A stretch of 36,852 nucleotides of DNA. Origin: Chloroflexaceae bacterium (GTDB lineage: Bacteria > Cyanobacteriota > Cyanobacteriia > Cyanobacteriales > JAAUTE01). The notes beneath the pieces are model-generated. The model was not told where the DNA came from. It ran no database searches and worked only from the letters and a program-made list of their open reading frames with translations. Shown piece after piece: positions 29,996 to 36,852 of this stretch (position 1 is its first letter; each line of letters starts with the position of its first letter). Where the stretch lies: the NCBI GenBank assembly GCA_012031815.1, contig JAAUTE010000003.1, forward strand, positions 1-36,852, given 5' to 3'. The translations under genes and the position numbers were made by a program.

Positions 29996-30895
29996 ATGAT
30001 TGAACCCCCTGGAATCCAGCAAGGCTCTCTTGTGACCTCCCTGGGCAGAATGGTATATTACACAAACAGTGGTGAGCTTTGGCAACTGACCGACGAGCTG
30101 GAGTCAGAGCGACCTAAATTGGTATTTTTGCACGGATTTGGCGGTGGTTCTTCGGCCTACGAATGGTCAAAGGTTTATCCTGCTTTTGCCAGCGACTATC
30201 AAATACTGGCTCCCGATTTAATTGGCTGGGGACGCTCCGAACACCCAGAACGGAATTATCGTCCCGAAGATTATGTTGCTATTATTATTGAATTCCTGGA
30301 AAAAATTTGCGGCGAACCGACCCCGGTGATTGCTTCGTCCCTGACAGCAGCCTTTACGATTCGGGCTGCTATTGAACGTCCTGATCTGTTCAAGCTGTTA
30401 ATTTTAACAACACCGGCAGGCTTATCGGATTTCGGCGAGAATTACACCCAGAGCTTTTTTGCCCAACTGATCGCCACACCCATCCTCGATCGCCTACTGT
30501 ACAGTGTTGGGGTAGCAACGGCCGGAGGCATTCAAAACTTTCTCGAAAACCGCCAATTTGCGAATTCAAGCCTGGTTTACCCGGAAATTGTGCAAGCTTA
30601 TTTAAAATCTGCCCAACAACCCAGGGGCGATTATGCCGCGCTAGCCTTTGTCCGGGGGGATTTGTGCTTTGATTTGGCGAATTACGTGCCGCAGTTAGCA
30701 ACACCCACAGCGATTCTCTGGGGCAGAAAGTCTCAATTCACCGGGCCAGAAATTGGCCAGCGCTTAGCCGATTTAAATCCAGGGGCAATTAAGGTGTTTC
30801 AGGTTCTCGAAGATGTTGGCTTAACGCCGCAGCTCGAACTTCCCGCGGTCACCATCGGCTTAATTCGCAAGTATCTCAAGCTGCTATCGGCTTAG
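29996..30895 (+). CDS. Alpha/beta-hydrolase fold protein lacking catalytic residues
   Basis: A 299-residue protein with a clear fold: FLHGFGGGSSAYEW (HGFG oxyanion region, residues ~45-58), LAPDLIGWGRSEHP, and the nucleophile elbow VIASSLTAAFTIRA, where the usual GxSxG has become AxSxT around S115. The strand-7 acid site reads AILWGRKSQF, where hydrolases have a D at the S position. The histidine loop reads LEDVGLTPQLELP, where H is expected near V-G. Two of three triad residues seem missing, so a non-enzymatic or altered role is likely. The gene overlaps the 3' end of the Uma2 gene by 12 bases on the opposite strand. It is not frameshifted. Confidence 0.82.
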   Translation: MIEPPGIQQGSLVTSLGRMVYYTNSGELWQLTDELESERPKLVFLHGFGGGSSAYEWSKVYPAFASDYQILAPDLIGWGRSEHPERNYRPEDYVAIIIEFLEKICGEPTPVIASSLTAAFTIRAAIERPDLFKLLILTTPAGLSDFGENYTQSFFAQLIATPILDRLLYSVGVATAGGIQNFLENRQFANSSLVYPEIVQAYLKSAQQPRGDYAALAFVRGDLCFDLANYVPQLATPTAILWGRKSQFTGPEIGQRLADLNPGAIKVFQVLEDVGLTPQLELPAVTIGLIRKYLKLLSA

Positions 30896-31730
30896 TCTGT
30901 CCTGAATCCGCTTGACAAAATCGGTGCTGGTAGAGGCGATCGCCGCGATCTCTTCCGCTGACATGCCCCGTTGTAGAAGATTGCCTACGATCTGGGCTAA
31001 TTGTTGCTGCGCTTCTTCGGCTCGTTGAAATTCCTGTTCAGCTCGCTGGTGTTCCTGCTCGGCTCGTTGAAATTCTTGCTCGGCTCGTTGGCGTTCAGCG
31101 GCAGTAATTTCAGCCTCAGTTGGCAAAAGTGTTCCGTCTGCTCCCACCCACCGCAGCCAAGTCGCCTGGACGCCCTTATACGCACCGAGCCATCGGGTTA
31201 AGCCCAAGCCCAGTACCCGACTTTTGAGATAACCTTGCTCATTGGGGGATTGGGGGATGTAACAACCTCCCTCAAGGCGAAATCCGGCCCAATCTTCTGG
31301 ATTAAAAGGATCAAACCAAAAATACTCCGAAACGTGCATTTTTTGCTCATATATTTGCTTTTTTGCGCCTTTGTCGTATTTAGCTGTACTGTGGGAGAGC
31401 AACTCGATAATCACGTCAGGGGTCTTGTTTTCTTGCCAACAGACCCAGCTTTTGCGCTCGCCCTTGGGAACTCCGACAGCTGCAAAAAAAATCCGGCCCT
31501 CGAAAATCCTGGTTGCGGACTTGCTCCAAGCTGAAATAGACAAACATGTTGCCCCCGGCATAGCCGTCTTCCCGCTCATCCAGCCAGGGCTGTAAGGCAT
31601 CCAGCAAAATATCCATTTGGCACTTGTGACGCTGGCTTTCCATGGGGACTCCATCGGTATGCGGTAGTTCGTCCTGGGTCGGTGGCAGGGAATAAATGCC
31701 AGCATCAAGGAGTTCAGGGGTAATTGTCAT
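30884..31730 (-). CDS. Uma2-family nuclease-like protein (one-base frameshift)
   Basis: About 281 residues. The N-terminal half has the Uma2 pattern (ELPHTDGVPMESQRHKCQMD, then LEQVRNQDFRGPDFF and AAVGVPKGERKSWVCW), followed by PDVIIELLSHSTAKYDKGAK and EYFWFDP, a PD-(D/E)XK nuclease core. An extra base in the eight-A run 31484-31491 splits it; removing it joins GPDFF to AAVGVPKG. After the core comes a seven-residue repeat RAEQEFQ / RAEQEHQ / RAEQEFQ / RAEEAQQ, a likely coiled coil, and a helical C-terminus (GMSAEEIAAIASTSTDFVKR). Uma2 families are very abundant in cyanobacteria and their biological role is unclear. GGGAGA precedes the ATG at 31730. Confidence 0.85.
31021..31104 (-). repeat. 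21-base tandem repeat inside the Uma2 gene
   Basis: Four units begin at 31021, 31042, 31063 and 31084, each starting CTCG on the plus strand, with a period of 21 bases. They encode the heptad RAEQEFQ and variants. Such in-frame repeats expand and shrink by slippage without breaking the frame. Confidence 0.8.
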
Positions 31731-31914
31731 TTTCTCTCCCGCAGGCTCTCTTTCTGACCGGATTAAAGCCTGCTTCTCCTAGAATAGCAGTTGCGATCTG
31801 CGATCGCCGACATAGCAAAGAACGCTGTGAATAAGGCTCCCAATTTTTCAATCAATTGTAATTTAGGGACGGACGGATCGACTCAGCCCAGAAAGTCTGC
31901 CACAATGGGAAAGT

Positions 31915-32863
31915 ATGAGTTCAATGTTGACCCATTTTTACTAAGGAAATTATCCTGCGAGCCGACAGTCAAGACCGTCTCGATCGCTGGCTAGCCAGCC
32001 AACCGGAAAGTTTATCGCGATCGCGAATTCAAAAGTTAATTGAAGCGGGCTGTGTTGAGGTGAATGGACAGGTTTGCTATGAGAAAAACACCAGGATACA
32101 AGTAGGGGATGAAATTGTGGTTGTCCTTCCTGAAGAGCAGCCGTTAGAGTTGAAACCTGAACGGATTCCCCTGGATATTCTCTATGAAGATGCAGAAATT
32201 ATTGTGATTAATAAACAGGCTGGCCTGGTGGTGCATCCGGCTCCCGGCCATTACAGTGGCACTCTAGTCAATGCTTTACTTTATCATTGCCAGGATTTAG
32301 CGGGAATTAACGGGATTCTACGGCCAGGTATCGTTCATCGTCTCGACAAGGACACCACGGGCGCGATCGCCGTTGCTAAAACCGATCGAGCTTACCAGTA
32401 CTTACAGGCTCAGTTTCAGACAAAAACGGCCCGTAGGGAATATTTAGGCGTAGTTTATGGCGTCCCACCTGGGGAAACGGGCACTATCGATCGGCCCCTG
32501 GGACGACATCCGGTAGATCGGGTCAAAATGTCGGTGGTTCCCCTAGAAAAAGGGGGTAGAACGGCGATAACTCACTACAAAATCCGGGAACGTTTGAGTA
32601 ACTACACCCTACTCCACTTTTGCCTGGAAACGGGGCGAACCCATCAAATTCGCGTTCATTGCCAATTTTTGGGCCATCCTTTAGTTGGCGATCGCGAATA
32701 TGGTTCTGGGCGATCGGTTGGGGTTAATTTACCCGGTCAGGCCCTACACGCTTGGAAACTAAGTTTAATTCACCCCGTAACTCAACAGTTAATTGAAACT
32801 TTCGCGCCCCTGCCAGAGCATTTTCAAAAACTTCTCTCGGTACTGCGCGATCGCTCCCGCTAA
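31915..32863 (+). CDS. RluA-family pseudouridine synthase (one-base frameshift at the N-terminus)
   Basis: An RNA-modifying enzyme of the RluC/RluD type, which isomerises uridines in 23S rRNA. It has an S4 RNA-binding domain (RLDRWLASQPESLSRSRIQK, then LIEAGCVEVNGQV) and the catalytic domain with the motif HRLDKDTTGAIAVAKT that carries the essential aspartate, plus RTHQIRVHCQFLGHPLVGD near the end. Simple reading starts inside the S4 domain at 32060. The ATG at 31915 (MSSMLTHF) joins to TKEIILRADSQDRLDRWL once an extra T is removed from the five-T run 31935-31939, giving 315 residues. The choice among RluC, RluD or another member cannot be made by eye. Confidence 0.87.
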
Positions 32864-32896
32864 TCAAAAAATATAAATTCTATTCTTTAACCTGAT

Positions 32897-35800
32897 TCAA
32901 ACGGCAATTCCCTCCAATTCTTCATCAGTCAGCTCATATAATGCCTGTAGCTTTTGCAGTTTTTCCCCATCAGCTTGCCAAAAATTGCGACCATGTGCTT
33001 CTAATAGTCTGCCTACAATATTACGAAAGGCTTCAGGATTAGCCTGCCGCAATTTTGCTGCCATTTCTGAATCGAGAGCATAGGCATCAGCGGCTTGGTC
33101 ATACACCCAGTTGTCCTTAAATCTTGCCGTAGCCCCCCATCCAATTAAAGCGGTCATGCGTTGAGAAATTTCATAAGCTCCCCCCGATCCTTGATTAGCC
33201 ATTGCTTCAGCCCATTTCGGGTTCAGGAGTTTAGTTCGATATTCTAATCGTAATAAATCTTCCAACTTTCTTGGCGTTGTATCTCTGGAAAAACTCTCTA
33301 CAAAAGTCGTATTAACGCGCTTTCCACTTTGTTTTTCTGCTGCTTGTTTTAAAGCTCCTGTGTTGGCATAGTACTCCTGAATGTCGGTCAATCCATATTC
33401 CACTGAATCAATCTCCTGCACAATGCGATCGCAACTTTTCAAGAGTTGTTGCAATACTTCTGGTCTTGCTTGGCCTTTATCTTTACGACCATAGCTGTAG
33501 GCATTACGGCGCTCCCAAGTGGCAGCCAATTCTGTCTCTGAATCCCAGTTACTGTCGACGATTTGGTCGTTCACTAAAGAGCCAAAATCCCCTGCTGGGT
33601 TAGAAAAGAGCCGAGCAGCCGCATTAGTATTGCCTTGGGCTTGCAACTCCAGGGTATGTTTACGAATATAATTGTCCGAGATAGATTCCTTGACATGAGC
33701 AGCCCGTAAAAATAAATCATCTAGCAACTCAATAATATTCACAAAACTATCGCGGAAAATCCCAGATAGGTTAGCCAAGACATCAATGCGGGGATGACCC
33801 ACTTCAGAAATAGGTTTAAGTCCATAGCAGACAATGCGCCCTGTTCCTTCTTTAACTGGTTCAGCCCCGACTAATTCTAAAAGAATCCCTAAAGATTCGC
33901 CTTTGGTTTTAATTGCATCTAGTCCCCAGAGCATGACGGCGACGGTTTCAGGATAAGTGCTCTGCTCCTCCAGGTGTTGAGCAATTATTTTTTGAGCAAT
34001 TTCTCGTCCCCTTTCGTAAGCCGCAGGAGAAGGCATTCGATAGGGATCTAAGGCATGAATATTGCGTCCAGTCGGTAAAACACCGGGGCCATCTCGCAAC
34101 AGATCGCCACCAGGAGCCGGAAGAATGTATTCGCCATTTAGTCCGCGCAATAGATTAGTTATTTCTTCATCTGTTTGCAATAATAATTGGCGTGTCAATT
34201 TAGCTGTATCATCTTGTCCCGCGTAATCGTTAATCTTGGACTCGCTCAAATATGCCTGTACGTATGACTGCAATTTTTCTTCATCAGGAATTTCTCCTAA
34301 AATATGCAAGCCAGAGGAAAATAAACGTTGTTCCACAATTTGAAGATATTCGTAAACCTGGACAAAGTAACGGTTAATCGCATTTCGACTAAAAAGGCGG
34401 CTGTTTTCCACAGTAAAGTCAATACCGTCCTTAAGTCCTTCCACAAAAGGACAATCTTTATCCAACCCCGTATCGACAATTTTCTGACAAATTGAATCGC
34501 GCAAAATGTAATTTTTTGCTGGATCTTCTCGATATTCAGTAATTAATTCTCGCAAAGTCATGAGTTCTTTATACAAACCAGCTCTACCGTAGGGAGGAAC
34601 GTTATGAGAGATTAAAACCCCGTAACCTCGCCGTTTTGCTAAGATGGATTCCGATGGATTATTGGCCGCGTACACATATAAATTTGGCAGATTTCCCAAT
34701 AAAATATCCGGCCAGGAATAACCCGTGTTTCCCAAGGATGAACCGGGCAGCCATTCAACTGTGCCATGCATGCCGAAATGAACGATAGCATCAGCTTGAA
34801 GTTCTTCTTGCAGCCATTTATAAAATGCCGCATATTGTGGATGAGGGGTCAAGTCTTTCTCAAACATTAATCGCATGGGATCGCCCGCAATTCCTAATGG
34901 TGGTTGTACGCCAATCCAAATATTTCCATAGCGAATTCCCCCCATTACAAGTTCATCACCAATAGTTTTTATCCCCGTACCAGTTAAGCTCTGCCAATGT
35001 TTTTCAATGCGAGTGGTTAGCAAATATCCTAGCCACTTTTCTAAAACTTTGACATTGACGCGATAACTTGGTCTTTCGGCATAAGTTGCCTCGTCTGCTG
35101 CTTTGACTTCTTGAATAATGCCCTCTCCATCCTCAGGAAAGTCGCCCACTGTGTATCCTGCCTCTTTAAGCGCTTGCAAGAAATTAAGCAGCGATCGCGG
35201 AACGTTAAGCAAGGCCGCAGTTCCTGTAGCGCCGTAACCAGGGGGAAACCCATAGAGAATCACGGCAATTTTGCGATCGCAAGGAGGAGTTTGTCGAAGT
35301 TTTATCCAGCTTTTTAAGCGTCCGGTCAAGCGTTTCACTCGTTCAGGAATGAGATATATCTCTTCACCTACCAAACCTCCCAGCGGAATCGTGTCGATCG
35401 CGCCGTCTAATTCAGGGAGAGAATATAAAACAACACTTTGTAGTCCTCCAATTCCTTGTTTTGTCCAAGAATGAATATCTTGAATTAGCAAAGGCGCAGC
35501 AACAATGTAAGGAACATTTTTGGCACTGAGAATTCCTTTGGCAACTTCTACCTGCCGCCCGGCTTCCATAGAACCTGCTGGGCCCCCAACTAAAGGAAAG
35601 CCTATGGTAGAAACAATTGCATCCACTTCTATCGTGTCTTTTGATAATGAAGGAACTTCTACGATCCCTCGCTGTCGCTGCTGAGTCTCATGGCGAGTGG
35701 TCATCCAATCACGAACGGCAACATGCCCTTCCACGCCATTGAGAAAAATAGGTAGGGGAATTAATCCCTGTTGCTCAAACTGACGAATCAATTGAGGAAT

Positions 35801-36574
35801 ATAAGACTGTTTTGTAATTACATGCTTGCGATAAAGAAGAATTCCCACAGTTGGCTTATGGGTAGGGGATGAGTTATTTTTGCTCAACCTGTGCCAGCGA
35901 TATTTCTGATACCAGTCCCAATATTCACGAGGAGAACTGAAGTAACCAGGATAATCAGGATGTATCAATCCCGTATTCGGCGTTTCGATAGGCGGCTGAA
36001 TTTCGCCAACCTTTAATCCCAGGTACTTTTCGGCTAGCGTCCAACACAAAGCAGCAAAGTTTTCAGCTCCACCAGCATTCCAATAACCGTAGATAATCAA
36101 CCAATTTCGTAAGTCCTGAACTTTTTGAACGGGAATAAATTTAAGCAGTTTTGGCCCTGCTTTTAGAAAGCTAATATAACCAGCTAGCTTGTCTTCTTCT
36201 CGTCCACTAGAAAATTTGTTAAGAATAAATGCTACAGGTTTCGGCATTCCCTTGGACTTGTCTGCGATCGCAAATTTTCCCAGTTGAGTTAAGCTCATTA
36301 ATTCTAAAGCCGACTCGAACACTAAGCGAATGGGAATATGCCGCACCCGCTCCCGCAGCCACAGTACTTGATCATAGTCAAAAATTAGGCTACAAAAAAC
36401 AACTTGAGCATCTTTTAAAGCCGCTTCTAATAATTGGGGTGATGTTCTGATGTCGGCATCGCTAAATACCTGAACCTCCAGCGCCTGACAGCGAGCAGCA
36501 GCTATTTCGGCTCCCTGACGATACAGTTTAGAGTTGAAAGATTCAAATCCAGCAATTAAAACAATCCGTTCCAT
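32897..36574 (-). CDS. bchH: Magnesium chelatase subunit H-type protein (BchH/ChlH family, short form)
   Basis: A 1225-residue protein of the BchH/ChlH/CobN superfamily; the H subunit binds protoporphyrin IX and metal and works with the ChlI and ChlD ATPases. Conserved blocks are VHFGMHGTVEWLPGSSLGN, LPNLYVYAANNPSESILAKR and PPYGRAGLYKELMTLRELI in the centre, and ALIGWGATARFKDNWVYDQA near the C-terminus. Standard cyanobacterial ChlH is about 1330 residues and begins with a different leader, so this is the shorter BchH-like form, probably a paralogue. The ATG at 36574 (MERIVLIAGFESFNSKLY) is preferred over a GTG at 36586. The DNA is AT-richer than its neighbours and has fewer HIP1 sites, perhaps from older transfer. 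No chlI, chlD or cobalamin genes are close. Its metal, Mg or Co, is not decided by sequence. Confidence 0.85.
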   Translation of the reverse strand: MERIVLIAGFESFNSKLYRQGAEIAAARCQALEVQVFSDADIRTSPQLLEAALKDAQVVFCSLIFDYDQVLWLRERVRHIPIRLVFESALELMSLTQLGKFAIADKSKGMPKPVAFILNKFSSGREEDKLAGYISFLKAGPKLLKFIPVQKVQDLRNWLIIYGYWNAGGAENFAALCWTLAEKYLGLKVGEIQPPIETPNTGLIHPDYPGYFSSPREYWDWYQKYRWHRLSKNNSSPTHKPTVGILLYRKHVITKQSYIPQLIRQFEQQGLIPLPIFLNGVEGHVAVRDWMTTRHETQQRQRGIVEVPSLSKDTIEVDAIVSTIGFPLVGGPAGSMEAGRQVEVAKGILSAKNVPYIVAAPLLIQDIHSWTKQGIGGLQSVVLYSLPELDGAIDTIPLGGLVGEEIYLIPERVKRLTGRLKSWIKLRQTPPCDRKIAVILYGFPPGYGATGTAALLNVPRSLLNFLQALKEAGYTVGDFPEDGEGIIQEVKAADEATYAERPSYRVNVKVLEKWLGYLLTTRIEKHWQSLTGTGIKTIGDELVMGGIRYGNIWIGVQPPLGIAGDPMRLMFEKDLTPHPQYAAFYKWLQEELQADAIVHFGMHGTVEWLPGSSLGNTGYSWPDILLGNLPNLYVYAANNPSESILAKRRGYGVLISHNVPPYGRAGLYKELMTLRELITEYREDPAKNYILRDSICQKIVDTGLDKDCPFVEGLKDGIDFTVENSRLFSRNAINRYFVQVYEYLQIVEQRLFSSGLHILGEIPDEEKLQSYVQAYLSESKINDYAGQDDTAKLTRQLLLQTDEEITNLLRGLNGEYILPAPGGDLLRDGPGVLPTGRNIHALDPYRMPSPAAYERGREIAQKIIAQHLEEQSTYPETVAVMLWGLDAIKTKGESLGILLELVGAEPVKEGTGRIVCYGLKPISEVGHPRIDVLANLSGIFRDSFVNIIELLDDLFLRAAHVKESISDNYIRKHTLELQAQGNTNAAARLFSNPAGDFGSLVNDQIVDSNWDSETELAATWERRNAYSYGRKDKGQARPEVLQQLLKSCDRIVQEIDSVEYGLTDIQEYYANTGALKQAAEKQSGKRVNTTFVESFSRDTTPRKLEDLLRLEYRTKLLNPKWAEAMANQGSGGAYEISQRMTALIGWGATARFKDNWVYDQAADAYALDSEMAAKLRQANPEAFRNIVGRLLEAHGRNFWQADGEKLQKLQALYELTDEELEGIAV

Positions 36575-36702
36575 GTTCAAGTCCACTGGCTGTCATTAGA
36601 TATTATTTTACTAAATCGATCGGTGTGTAGACAAAAATAAGCTGAGTAGTTTTGCTGTTTTTACAGGGAAAATGGCTTGGGCGAAACCTCATGAATTATC
36701 AC

Positions 36703-36852
36703 CTATCGACTTGTGGCCAGCCAATCTCGAATTTCTTGCGCTAGCCACATAAGTTCTCGCTCAGTTAGTCTATTCCCTAAAAGCTGCGATCGAATTGCTC
36801 TGGATTATAATCGAATGAGACGTGATAATTACTTCTGTCGCGGCTACTCGTC
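36703..36852 (-). CDS. C-terminal end of an unidentified protein, cut by window edge
   Basis: Reading from the right edge, a frame ends with QLLGNRLTERELMWLAQEI and RDWLATSR before a stop at 36703. The tryptophan-rich helix looks like a real protein end, similar to tails of small cyanobacterial membrane proteins. A stop appears about 30 codons upstream in that frame, while a neighbouring frame stays open to the edge (RVAATEVIITSHSIIIQSNS), so another one-base break is possible near 36785-36805. I cannot name the family. Confidence 0.35.

Overview
The window is cyanobacterial chromosomal DNA. The palindrome GCGATCGC (HIP1) recurs throughout. Several genes are cyanobacterial or plastid-lineage markers: cp12, rpaB (ycf27), PSRP-3 (ycf65), a cofactor-assembly protein for cytochrome b6f, DUF1995, DUF3155 and DUF3177 proteins, a BchH/ChlH-type magnesium chelatase subunit and a type 2 isopentenyl-diphosphate isomerase. 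I cannot name the genus from sequence alone.

Layout. 1-3.3 kb: a truncated GAF-type sensor histidine kinase, a DUF3155 gene, rpsP with a KH-domain RNA-binding gene, and a small membrane-anchored protein. 3.6-8.4 kb: a ChaB-family gene, a zinc-knuckle protein with a RelE-like C-terminus, a cysteine desulfurase overlapping a DUF1995 gene, a FIST-domain sensor gene, and cp12 (Calvin-cycle switch protein). 8.5-12.1 kb: a DUF3177 membrane protein, xseA-xseB, an orphan Phd/YefM-type antitoxin and a TauE/SafE transporter. 12.1-15.4 kb: radA divergent from rpaB, followed by a CCB-type assembly gene. 15.8-20.1 kb: a flavin monooxygenase, two short-chain dehydrogenases and a divergent esterase, which look like one metabolic module. 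20.6-25.8 kb: an OmpR-type regulator, fni, groES-groEL with a CIRCE operator, and a HAD phosphatase. 25.9-28.3 kb: PSRP-3 converging on atpD-atpC. 28.7-36.8 kb: an unrecognised membrane protein, an alpha/beta hydrolase that has lost catalytic residues, a Uma2-family nuclease, an RluA-family pseudouridine synthase, a BchH-type gene and a gene fragment at the edge.

The most striking global property is that thirteen recognisable genes, including groEL, atpC, xseA and cp12, each need one or two single-base corrections (sixteen in all: eleven missing bases, five extra bases) to give full-length family-typical proteins. Most lie in short homopolymer runs. I read this as uncorrected sequencing error, not gene decay, so I annotate these loci as full-length CDS and give the position of each break. 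Several genes (cp12, the first third of xseA, the starts of the pseudouridine synthase and of the small membrane protein) are hidden from simple ORF calling by this.

I found no tRNA, rRNA, insertion sequence or CRISPR array. No obviously new defence or mobile system is present. The best candidates for undescribed biology are the monooxygenase/dehydrogenase/esterase module, the non-catalytic hydrolase, the zinc-knuckle/RelE-like fusion and the stand-alone BchH paralogue.
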